From assembly GCF_013376455.1 (NCBI RefSeq), contig NZ_CP045504.1, positions 1,901,501 to 1,965,500 on the forward strand: 64,000 nt of DNA. The letters are read 5' to 3'. Shown here piece after piece: positions 17,701-25,243 of the stretch (position 1 is the first letter of the stretch; each line of letters starts with the position of its first letter). The notes below the pieces were generated by a model. It had not been told where the DNA came from. It was given only the letters and a program-made list of their open reading frames with translations, and ran no database searches. Source of the stretch: Desulfolutivibrio sulfodismutans DSM 3696 (GTDB lineage Bacteria > Desulfobacterota > Desulfovibrionia > Desulfovibrionales > Desulfovibrionaceae). A program made the position numbers and the translations under genes.

Positions 17701-17931
17701 CGTACACTGTACCCTTTGTTCCCTGCTCCTGGACGCACGCCACAGGAGGCGACACGCTTTCGCCGAGCCAGCGGGGTCTGGCCGGTCGTGGCGGCAGGGG
17801 AGAAAAGACGCCGGTTGGACGACGTTTGCACGGCATTTTTCCGCAACATGCCGCAGCGTTGCCAAAAACCGGTATGGGCTTCCGCAGTGTCTTTTTCTCG
17901 GAAACCTTTCGGCACGAGGCAGGCTCACCCC

Positions 17932-18834
17932 ATGTTACGACGAATCCTTACTTTTTTTCGACCCAAACGAACCTCTACAGGCGTACGGCAACTCCTTGAA
18001 GATGCCGCTGCACAACGGGCCATCTTCCGCATCGAGGCAGGCGAAGGATCGGAAGACCGGCGCTATTTCATAGCCGCCGAGGTCACGCCCGACGGCATCG
18101 AACTGGAGCCCAAAGGGTTGCGGCTGGACAACCTGCGCCACTGGCAGGGCCAAAGCTTCCCGTTCCGGTTCATCCTGTGCTCCCGCGACTGCGGACGCAC
18201 CCAGCTTTTCGAGTTCTCGTCCCGGGTTTTGTCCGTCGCCCCCCGACAGGGACGGCTGGCCATCGCCCTGCCGAACATCGTCAAATCCCTGGAACGCCGC
18301 CAGAACGTGCGCATCACCCTGCAGATGCGGCACATGCCCCGCCTGGGCATCTGGCCGGTGATCGGAGGCGGCGGCAAGGCCTCGCCACGCATCATGTCCC
18401 GCCCCATCCTGGACGTCTCTCCGAACCATTCCAGCATCGGCCTGACCATCCGCAACCTCTCCAGCGGCGGCATGCGCCTGTCCTTCAGCAAGTCCGACTT
18501 CTCCTCCAACGAGGTCCATCTGGAGCCGGGCAAGCGCCTGCTCCTGGAATTGAGCTTCGCGGGCAAGGCCTTCGACACCCGCCACCTGTTCCGGATCATC
18601 TCCTGCGTGCGCAACGTGATGCCGGGCCAGGGCGGCCGGATCGAGGTGGGGGTGCACTTTCTGGCCCTGCACCAGGAGGGGAAGAAACCGGCCTGGAAAA
18701 ACGTGGAACAGGGCGGCGTGGACGCCATCGGCCGCCTGGTGCACCAGTTTCAGGTGGAGTATTACAAGGAGATCAAAAAACGCCTGGACGGGATGCCTGC
18801 CCAGGGGCCGCCCAAAATTTCCAAGGCCTCGTGA
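17932..18834 (+). CDS. PilZ-like domain protein
   Basis: This 300-residue protein has a C-terminal PilZ-like half. The c-di-GMP contact pattern is suggested by ERRQNVRI (for R-x3-R) near residue 120 and RNLSSGGMRL (for D/N-x-S-x2-G) near 180, with strand EVGVHFLAL later. The N-terminal half resembles the YcgR-type flanking domain. The arginine motif is imperfect, so ligand binding is uncertain. YcgR-like proteins couple c-di-GMP to motility; a chemoreceptor gene lies nearby. The frame runs upstream, but the chosen ATG gives the conserved N-terminus. Confidence 0.7.
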   Translation: MLRRILTFFRPKRTSTGVRQLLEDAAAQRAIFRIEAGEGSEDRRYFIAAEVTPDGIELEPKGLRLDNLRHWQGQSFPFRFILCSRDCGRTQLFEFSSRVLSVAPRQGRLAIALPNIVKSLERRQNVRITLQMRHMPRLGIWPVIGGGGKASPRIMSRPILDVSPNHSSIGLTIRNLSSGGMRLSFSKSDFSSNEVHLEPGKRLLLELSFAGKAFDTRHLFRIISCVRNVMPGQGGRIEVGVHFLALHQEGKKPAWKNVEQGGVDAIGRLVHQFQVEYYKEIKKRLDGMPAQGPPKISKAS

Positions 18835-18912
18835 TCCCGGGCGGCGGCGCGGGCAAGTCCCCGCCGGGAATCGACGCCCGGTTCTTCACCGGAGCCTGCA
18901 CGGCCCACGGCG

Positions 18913-18961
18913 CCATGGCGTGTTCCCCGGGGACCACGGCCGCCCCGGGAACACGCCATGG
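18913..18961. repeat. long perfect inverted repeat between convergent genes
   Basis: Arms 18913-18927 and 18947-18961 match over 15 bp without error, and four more G-C pairs form inside after one bulged C. No T run follows either arm. It lies between the convergent pilZ-like and zinc-ribbon genes and could be a terminator or mRNA-stabilising hairpin. Confidence 0.75.
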
Positions 18962-18978
18962 TTTCCGGGAAACCCCGC

Positions 18979-19347
18979 TCAGAGCTTGCGCCGCCAAGCC
19001 AGAAGGGCCGCCAGCCCCGTCAGGGGGTACAGGGGCCAATACACCCCGGAGGCAAGCGACCACACCGCCGCTGCGGCCAAAAGCAGGGACACAACCCAGG
19101 CAAGCCCCAGTTTTCCCCATACGGACGCTCGCCCACCGCCGAGAAGCGACAGGAATACGCCCGAATCGCGGCCAGGGCCGGGCTCCGTCCGGCCTTCCCG
19201 ACGGTCATCAGCCCCGCTGGCCCCCGCCGCCGCAGCCTCGCCGCCGGGTTCCGGCTCCGTGCGCTCCCGGGAGCGCAGCTTGTGCCCGCAGGCCAGGCAG
19301 AACCGCAGGTCGTCATCGTTTTCCGCGCCGCATCTGTTGCAGATCAT
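18979..19347 (-). CDS. zinc-ribbon membrane protein
   Basis: This 122-residue protein starts with a zinc ribbon, MICNRCGAENDDDLRFCLACGHKL (two CxxC pairs), followed by a charged disordered linker (residues 25-65) and two hydrophobic segments near the C-terminus (GLAWVVSLLLAAAAVWSLASG, WPLYPLTGLAALLAW). Such zinc-ribbon/transmembrane proteins are common and uncharacterised. The ATG at 19347 places the ribbon at the N-terminus; in-frame starts further upstream exist and the ribosome site is weak. Confidence 0.7.
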   Translation of the reverse strand: MICNRCGAENDDDLRFCLACGHKLRSRERTEPEPGGEAAAAGASGADDRREGRTEPGPGRDSGVFLSLLGGGRASVWGKLGLAWVVSLLLAAAAVWSLASGVYWPLYPLTGLAALLAWRRKL

Positions 19348-19504
19348 GAATGCATCCCAAAGGGCCATCCCCTGCCCGCATCCGGACATTGACTTTTTCA
19401 AAGCCGAGCATAGGCTTTCAGGTTACAAAGCGATAGTCCGGCGACGGCTGCTTTTTTGGCCGCGCAATCGGCCTTCCCCCCTAAAAAGCCCAACGAGGAG
19501 AACC

Positions 19505-19708
19505 ATGGCCACGATCTGCCCCCTGCGAAGCGTCTCGGTCAACCCGGTGTGTTGCAACGGCTGCGGCACATGCGCCGAGATGGCTCCGGAAATCTTCCGG
19601 ATGGACCCCCTGACCGAAAAACCCGTGGTCCTGTGCGACGACTGTCCCGAGGAAGACGCCTTGCGGGCCCAGGCCTATTGCCCCCACGACTGCATCGAGG
19701 TGGACTGA
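19505..19708 (+). CDS. 4Fe-4S ferredoxin
   Basis: This 67-residue ferredoxin has a C-x2-C-x2-C motif in CCNGCGTCAEMAPEIF and the distant Cys-Pro (YCPHDCIEVD) that completes one 4Fe-4S cluster. Extra cysteines (CDDC, HDC) could form a second site or a disulfide. It resembles the short single-cluster ferredoxins of Desulfovibrio, which carry low-potential electrons in the cytoplasm. The start follows gaggagaacc. It is transcribed away from the zinc-ribbon gene. Confidence 0.88.
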   Translation: MATICPLRSVSVNPVCCNGCGTCAEMAPEIFRMDPLTEKPVVLCDDCPEEDALRAQAYCPHDCIEVD

Positions 19709-20008
19709 TGGGCCGGGCGTCTCCCCGGCGGCGGCGCAAGGCCCGGCCGTCCGACTCAGGGCTTTCTAACAGCCTGGATTCATGTTAGACTTTCTAAAAC
19801 GATCGTACCCCTGCGTCCGGAACGGTCCTGGCGACGGGGTGCGGAGGAAAAAACCGGGCTGCATGTCTTTTTTCGCCCCCCGGGCCGCGCGCAGCGCGCA
19901 CCACCGCATCCTCCCCATTGCGGCGGCATCCACGTGCCACGCCGCGTCCCCCTCTCCCGCCGCCTCGCGCCTTTGCCCGCGCCCCCAACCGACACAAGGA
20001 GTCTCGCC
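19709..20008. other. 300-bp spacer without a gene
   Basis: This spacer precedes the chemoreceptor. It holds a small inverted repeat, tctaac at 19765-19770 with gttaga at 19784-19789, in a locally AT-rich patch. I see no convincing promoter or reading frame; the short frames here have no ribosome site or family resemblance. Confidence 0.5.
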
Positions 20009-21787
20009 GTGTCCTTAAAGAACATGGGCTTCTCGAAAAAACTGGGTTTCGGATTCGGCATCGTCCTCGTCCTGTCCCTGGCCTCCCTGGCCGTGGTCAC
20101 CTCCATTTCCCACAGGATGGCCGCGGCCACGGAGGCCGCCGTGCGGGTCTATCGGACCATCGAGGTGCAAAACGCCCTGGCCGGGGGACTCTTGGACATG
20201 GAAAGCGGGGTGCGGGGCTTTGCCCTGACCGGGCTGGATGATTTCCTGATCCCCTACACCGAGGGCAAAAAACGCTTCGAGGAGAGCCTGGCCCTGCTCA
20301 CGGGCGAGGCCGCCGGGGACGAATCCAAAAAGGAGCTTCTGAAACAACTGGCCGGGCAATGCGCCGCCTGGATCAAGGAGGAGGCCGATCCCCTGGTCAA
20401 GGAACGCAAGGCCTCGGGGTCGAGTGGGGATTTAAGCGCCGTGATGCAGATCATGGCCCTGTCCGGGGGCAAGGAGATCATGGACGGCATGCGCGGCATC
20501 CTGGGGCAGATGGCCTCGGAACAGGCGGCCCTGCTCGAATCCCGTCGGACCCAGGCCGACGCCCTGGGCCGAACCACGGACATGGTCACGGCCTTGGCCG
20601 GGATCGGGGTTTTGGTGCTCGGGATCCTGGTGGCCGTGATCATCGTGCGCGGCGTGACCCGGCCGGTGGCCGCCACAGTGGCCTTCATGGGAGAGGTGGA
20701 AAAAGGGAATTTCGACGCCAGCCTGGCCGTAGCCCAAAAAGACGAAATCGGCGTCCTGGCCGGGGGCCTGATCCGGATGATCGCGCTTTTGCGGGACAAG
20801 ATCGCCGAAGCCGAGGAAAAAAGCCGACAGGCCGGGGAACACGCCCGACTGGCCCGGGAGGCCGTGGAACGGGCCGAGGAGGAGGGCCGCCGGGCCGAGG
20901 CCGCCCGGGCCGCCACCCTGGACGTGGCCGGACGCCTGGGCCAGGTGGTGGATCTTCTGGCCGCGTCCTCGGAGGAACTGGCCGAGACCATCGACCACAC
21001 CACCCGGGGCGCCTCCAGGCAGACCGAGCGCACCGGCGAGACGGCCACGGCCATGGAGCAGATGACCGCCACGGTGAACGAGGTGGCCAAAAACGCCTCG
21101 GAGGCGGCCCGCATGTCGGACGAGACCCGGCATACGGCCATGGGCGGCTCCACGGTGGTGGAGGGGGTGGTGGCCGCCATCACGGACATCCAGCAGCGCA
21201 CCCGGTCCCTGACCGAAAACATGGCCGCCCTGGGACGGCAGGCCGAGGATATCGGCCAGATCATGGGCGTCATCGGCGACATCGCCGACCAGACCAACCT
21301 TCTGGCCCTCAATGCCGCCATTGAGGCCGCCCGGGCGGGCGAGGCCGGACGCGGGTTTGCGGTTGTGGCCGACGAGGTCCGCAAGCTGGCCGAAAAGACC
21401 ATGACCGCCACGGCCGAGGTGGGCCGGGCCATCACCGGCATCCAGCAGGAGGCGCGCCAGAGCATCGCCAGCGTGGACGAGACAGCCCGGGCCATCGACA
21501 CGGCTACGAGCATGGCCAAGGAGTCCGGGGGGGCCATGGGCCAGATCGTGGCCCTGGCCGACGACACATCCCGGCAGGTAGCCTCCATCGCCACGGCGGC
21601 TGAAGAGCAGTCGGCGTCGAGCGAACAGATCGGCCGGGCCGTGGGCGACCTGGAGCACATCGCCGCAGAGATCGCCCAGACCATGGACCGCTCCGAGGCC
21701 GCCGTGCGGGAGCTCTCCGAACGGGCCAGGGACATCCGGGAGCTTATCCGGGAGATGCAGGGCCAGGAAAACCGGCTGGCGGCGTAG
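20009..21787 (+). CDS. methyl-accepting chemotaxis protein with CHASE3 sensor
   Basis: This 592-residue chemoreceptor has a first transmembrane helix (about 12-33), a periplasmic CHASE3 domain (about 40-185, with [22 protein letters not shown]), a second transmembrane helix ([21 protein letters not shown]), a HAMP domain and a long cytoplasmic coiled coil. The hairpin tip has the MCP signature [39 protein letters not shown]. It starts at GTG, 7 bases after acaaggag. No C-terminal CheR-tether pentapeptide is obvious. The ligand is unknown. Confidence 0.93.
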   Translation: MSLKNMGFSKKLGFGFGIVLVLSLASLAVVTSISHRMAAATEAAVRVYRTIEVQNALAGGLLDMESGVRGFALTGLDDFLIPYTEGKKRFEESLALLTGEAAGDESKKELLKQLAGQCAAWIKEEADPLVKERKASGSSGDLSAVMQIMALSGGKEIMDGMRGILGQMASEQAALLESRRTQADALGRTTDMVTALAGIGVLVLGILVAVIIVRGVTRPVAATVAFMGEVEKGNFDASLAVAQKDEIGVLAGGLIRMIALLRDKIAEAEEKSRQAGEHARLAREAVERAEEEGRRAEAARAATLDVAGRLGQVVDLLAASSEELAETIDHTTRGASRQTERTGETATAMEQMTATVNEVAKNASEAARMSDETRHTAMGGSTVVEGVVAAITDIQQRTRSLTENMAALGRQAEDIGQIMGVIGDIADQTNLLALNAAIEAARAGEAGRGFAVVADEVRKLAEKTMTATAEVGRAITGIQQEARQSIASVDETARAIDTATSMAKESGGAMGQIVALADDTSRQVASIATAAEEQSASSEQIGRAVGDLEHIAAEIAQTMDRSEAAVRELSERARDIRELIREMQGQENRLAA

Positions 21788-21805
21788 GCGAGAGCCGCCC
21801 CGGGA

Positions 21806-23074
21806 TCACGTCGTAAGCTGCAACCGGACCAGTTCGTCCAGGATGGCCACCAGATGGCCGCAGGCCCCGCCCACCCCCGGCGGCGGCCCGAACAGCCCAT
21901 GGCGTTCCTTGGCCAGGGCCGCCTCGGGCACGGCCTCGCGGTCGAAGCGGGACAGGGTGGCGGCCAGCCGCTCGGAGAGGAAATAGTCCGTGACCCCGTC
22001 GTGAAACCGGCCCATGCCCGCCGCAAACCGCTCCCCGTGCTCCCGCCAGAAGGCCTCGGCCCGGGACCTGGACGGGCCCGAGGCGGCCTGATGGGCCATG
22101 GCCCGCAGGTTGCTCACGGCAAACCCCGGGGTTCCCGGCCGCCAGCCCAGAAGCCACGGATTGCGGCGAAAAAGCAGACGGTGGGCGATGCCCAGGTCGA
22201 TGACCGCATCAAGCAGACGCGCGGCCCGGTCCAGGCCGTCGCCCCCGAACCGGCGCGGCTCGGCATCCGGAACCCAGGCGGGCACGGCAAAAGGCGGCGC
22301 AGCCGGAGGGCTTTGGCCGGTCAAAACGGCCAGGATGTGGAAAAGCCAGGCGTTGGCCTGGGGCGAATCCGGGGTCTCCAGGTGGGCGTGGGACAAGACG
22401 ACCCGGCCCCGGCCGAAGCGCCCGGCCAGGATGCATGGTCCGGCCCCCAGAAATTCCGGCCCGAACCCCAGCCCGAACCGCTCCCGCCAGGAATCCAGGG
22501 TCGCCTGGGGAAACCCGGCCACGGCCAGGTCGGCCAGCATGAAATCCGGCCCCGGCCCGTCGTAGGCCGCCAGGATTCCGTCGGCCACGGCCTCCGCCAG
22601 GGGCGGCGCGAACCGGGCCGGCCACCACACCGGGACCAGGGGGCGAGCGGGCAGCCAATCCGGAACCAGGGGAGAGCCCCGATCCGGGGCCACACCCACA
22701 TGGCCGCTTATGAAATGCTTGAGCCGGTTCGTGAATCCGGCCCGACGCCAGGGGCACAGGGACAGGCCGTCGGGATCGGACAGGGCCAGTCCCGCGCCGC
22801 CGCAGATGCCAAGGTACGCGCCGCCTGCGGCCACAAAACGGCGCACGGCGTCAACGCCCTCCGCCCCCAGGGCCTCCAGCTTTTTTTTGGCGAATCCGCC
22901 GGGAACGGCCAGAAGCCGGGGGGGCGCGTCGCCGCCCAAAAGCTGCGGCACATCCCGGCCGCGTACCAGGACGAAGGGAATTCCCGAAAAGGACAGGGCG
23001 CGATGCAATAAAAGCCCCCACAGGTGGGAATGGTCCCACAAAAGGGCGATGGCGGCGGGGGGCGCGGAGGTCAT
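21806..23074 (-). CDS. BPL_N / glutamine-amidotransferase-like protein
   Basis: This 422-residue protein has an N-terminal class-I amidotransferase-like fold of the biotin-protein-ligase N-terminal type: IALLWDHSHLWGLLLHRALSFSG, LLAVPGGFAKKKLEAL, and the nucleophile elbow AYLGICGGAGLAL with a Cys. The second half is helical and lacks any ligase catalytic sequence, so this is not a full biotin-protein ligase. VVLSHAHLETPD may hold the catalytic His. The substrate is unknown. It converges on the chemoreceptor gene with 18 bp between stops. The ribosome site is weak. Confidence 0.7.
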   Translation of the reverse strand: MTSAPPAAIALLWDHSHLWGLLLHRALSFSGIPFVLVRGRDVPQLLGGDAPPRLLAVPGGFAKKKLEALGAEGVDAVRRFVAAGGAYLGICGGAGLALSDPDGLSLCPWRRAGFTNRLKHFISGHVGVAPDRGSPLVPDWLPARPLVPVWWPARFAPPLAEAVADGILAAYDGPGPDFMLADLAVAGFPQATLDSWRERFGLGFGPEFLGAGPCILAGRFGRGRVVLSHAHLETPDSPQANAWLFHILAVLTGQSPPAAPPFAVPAWVPDAEPRRFGGDGLDRAARLLDAVIDLGIAHRLLFRRNPWLLGWRPGTPGFAVSNLRAMAHQAASGPSRSRAEAFWREHGERFAAGMGRFHDGVTDYFLSERLAATLSRFDREAVPEAALAKERHGLFGPPPGVGGACGHLVAILDELVRLQLTT

Positions 23075-23135
23075 GGGCCAAGGCTACCAGGGGGCCGCCG
23101 CCGAGGCAAGACGCCGAAAGCCCGCCCGATTCCCC

Positions 23136-23164
23136 TTGCCTCTGCGTGTTTTCGACGTTATAGG
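23136..23164 (+). promoter_or_regulatory. possible promoter of the Bax-inhibitor-1-like gene
   Basis: TTGCCT (23136-23141), 17 bp spacer, TATAGG (23159-23164), about 58 bp before the start codon. Confidence 0.45.
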
Positions 23165-23221
23165 GGATTAATACAGCAACCCAGACGTGTGCAACCTTGA
23201 GGTGAAACAGGAGTCTTTGAC

Positions 23222-23932
23222 ATGAACCAACCGTATCGCACCATGGAATCGACCCGCGCCAGGGCCGAGGTCGTCAATGCCTTCATGCGCGGCGTCTACG
23301 CCTGGATGTGCATGGGACTTGGCGTCACCGCCGTGGCCGCGCTTTTTACCATAAGCACCCCGGCCATCGCCCAGGTGGTGCTCGGCAACCAGATCGTGTT
23401 CTTCGGGCTGATCATCGCCGAACTGGGCTTGGTCGTGGGCCTGAGCGCCGCCATAAACCGGCTGTCCAGCGGCGCGGCCAGCGGCATGTTTCTGCTCTAC
23501 AGCGCACTGAACGGCCTGACGCTGTCGGCCATTTTCCTGACCTACAGCCAGACGGCCATCTTCAACGCCTTCGTGGTCAGCGCGGGCATGTTCGGGGCCA
23601 TGAGCGTCTACGGCCTGGTCACCAAGAAGGATCTGACCTCCTGGGGCAGCTTCCTGTTCATGGGACTTATCGGCATCATCATCGCCTCGGTGGTGAACAT
23701 CTTCACCAAGAGCGCGGCCATGGACTTCGTCATCTCCTGCGTGGGCGTGCTGGTCTTCCTGGGGCTGACCGCCTACGACACCCAGAAGCTGCGGGTCATG
23801 GGCGAGACCGCCCCGGCGGACGACGCCACGGCCGTGCGGCGGGGAACCATCCTCGGGGCCCTGACCCTCTACCTGGATTTTATCAACCTCTTCCTCATGT
23901 TGCTGCGGCTTTTCGGCTCCAGCCGCGACTAA
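23222..23932 (+). CDS. Bax-inhibitor-1/YccA family membrane protein
   Basis: This 236-residue protein has seven hydrophobic segments and the UPF0005 signature late in the sequence: FLGLTAYDTQKLRVM, then LGALTLYLDFINLFLMLLRLFGSSRD. Family members in bacteria include YccA (FtsH modulator) and YbhL; some act as pH-gated calcium leak channels. The start follows caggag. It is monocistronic or leads into the LpxK-like gene 66 bp downstream. Confidence 0.93.
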   Translation: MNQPYRTMESTRARAEVVNAFMRGVYAWMCMGLGVTAVAALFTISTPAIAQVVLGNQIVFFGLIIAELGLVVGLSAAINRLSSGAASGMFLLYSALNGLTLSAIFLTYSQTAIFNAFVVSAGMFGAMSVYGLVTKKDLTSWGSFLFMGLIGIIIASVVNIFTKSAAMDFVISCVGVLVFLGLTAYDTQKLRVMGETAPADDATAVRRGTILGALTLYLDFINLFLMLLRLFGSSRD

Positions 23933-23998
23933 CCCGGACACCCAGGACCATCCGCCGGGGGGGCCTTGCCCAAGGTTCCCCCGGCTCTTTCGCCAACC

Positions 23999-25120
23999 AT
24001 GCCCGTCCCGGATCGCATAAAAAGCCTGCTCTCCACCCTGCTCGTGCCGCCCGCCCTCCTCTATGGGCTCGGCATGCGGCTGGCCAGACGCCTCGCCACC
24101 CCCGTCCACCCGGGCCTTCCCTGCGTGGGCGTGGGCGGCATGCAGCCCGGCCTGCCCGGGACGGTGCTGGTCACCTCCTGGCTTCTGGGCTGGGCGGACC
24201 ACCACGGCCTGCGTACCTCCGTGGTCACCCCTCCCTTGCGGGCCGGACGCGACCCCCAGACCATGCGGGCTACCCCCGGGGCCGACCCCGGGGTGATCGA
24301 CGCCCAGGCCATCGCCCTGTCCATGTACGCCCCCCGGGCGGCGGTGCTCTGCGACCCGGACCCCAGACGCGCCGTGGAATCGGCCATCGGGGCCTTCCGG
24401 CCGGATCTGCTGATCGCCCACGACGGCCTGTCCCGACCCTCCCCAGCCAGGAACCTCCAGATCATGGTCCTTGGCCAGGACGACCTGACCACGGGCTTTG
24501 GCCGCCCCATTCCGGCCGGGCGATGGCGCGAGGACGCCTCGGCCCTGCGCCGGGCGGACATGTTCGTGGTCTACATGACGCCGGGTCGCTTCGCCGAGCA
24601 GTCCGGGCTCATCGAAAAACGCCTGTCCCGCTACGGCAGGCCCGTGGCCAGCGTCAGCCCCCGGGCCTGGCGGCTGCGGCAGGTCGCGGGCCGCCAGACG
24701 GCCCAGGATTTCGCCGGGGAGCCGTATCTGCTGGTGACCACCGAATCCGAGCGCCGCACCACGCCCGAGGCCCTGTCCGCGCTTTTGCCCGGGCCGCGCC
24801 TGTCGGTCATCTTTCCCGACGGCCACCGCTTCACGGTCCAGGAATTGCGCCAGGTGCTCGCCGACGCCACGCGCCTCAAGTGCCCCAGGGTGGTCTGCCC
24901 GCCTGTCACCGCCATCCGCCTGGCCTCGCGTCTGGCCGCCCTGGACGGCGGCGATGCGGTCACCCTGTGGACCTACGACCCCGACGTGGTCTTCGGGCCG
25001 TCCCTGTCCGGGGGCGAAAGCTTCCGCGACTGGTGGCAGGCGGCCTGGGAGCGGATCACAGGCCCCACGCCCCCCGAACCGGAATACCCCGCACAAAAAG
25101 ACGCGCCGGAAGCCGAATAA
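23999..25120 (+). CDS. LpxK-like protein with degenerate P-loop
   Basis: The 373 residues follow the order of tetraacyldisaccharide 4'-kinase (lipid A synthesis): VPPALLYGLGMRLAR at the start, VTPPLRAG, then a region like LpxK's acceptor part, PDLLIAHDGL...RNLQIMVLGQDDLTTGFGRPIPAGRWREDASALRRADMFVV. The Walker A that should read GGTGKTP is replaced by GVGGMQPGLPGTVL without the Lys, and the DDGFQH motif is absent. It is therefore probably not an active kinase and a true lpxK should exist elsewhere. The start is uncertain: ATG at 23999 has no ribosome site and TTG at 23966 is possible. Confidence 0.65.
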   Translation: MPVPDRIKSLLSTLLVPPALLYGLGMRLARRLATPVHPGLPCVGVGGMQPGLPGTVLVTSWLLGWADHHGLRTSVVTPPLRAGRDPQTMRATPGADPGVIDAQAIALSMYAPRAAVLCDPDPRRAVESAIGAFRPDLLIAHDGLSRPSPARNLQIMVLGQDDLTTGFGRPIPAGRWREDASALRRADMFVVYMTPGRFAEQSGLIEKRLSRYGRPVASVSPRAWRLRQVAGRQTAQDFAGEPYLLVTTESERRTTPEALSALLPGPRLSVIFPDGHRFTVQELRQVLADATRLKCPRVVCPPVTAIRLASRLAALDGGDAVTLWTYDPDVVFGPSLSGGESFRDWWQAAWERITGPTPPEPEYPAQKDAPEAE

Positions 25121-25143
25121 CGGCCCCCGGCGCATTGTTTCGT
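25103..25143 (+). terminator. terminator after the LpxK-like gene
   Basis: Stem gcgccgg/ccggcgc (25103-25109 with 25127-25133) extended by gccg/cggc, followed by a T-rich stretch (attgtttcgtttct). The stem overlaps the stop codon region. Confidence 0.65.
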
Positions 25144-25243
25144 TTCTTTCCTGCACCCCGGCCTGCCGTGGCGCGCCCAGCAACGACACTTCCCTTCAGC
25201 GGGCAAACCTCCGGACAGAAGCGCCCTGCCCGGGGCCGCCGCC

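Noticed and set aside
17701-17931. Possible extra gene between the secreted protein and the PilZ-like gene
   Set aside because: Open frames through here are continuations of the flanking genes' frames without start signals; treated as spacer.
19782-20018. 78-codon frame before the chemoreceptor
   Set aside because: No convincing ribosome site, Pro/Ala/Arg-rich shadow sequence, overlaps the chemoreceptor start region.
23168-25189. Very long minus-strand open frame of 673 codons
   Set aside because: It runs antisense to the Bax-inhibitor-like and LpxK-like genes, is a compositional effect of high GC, and shows only low-complexity Gly/His/Gln sequence.
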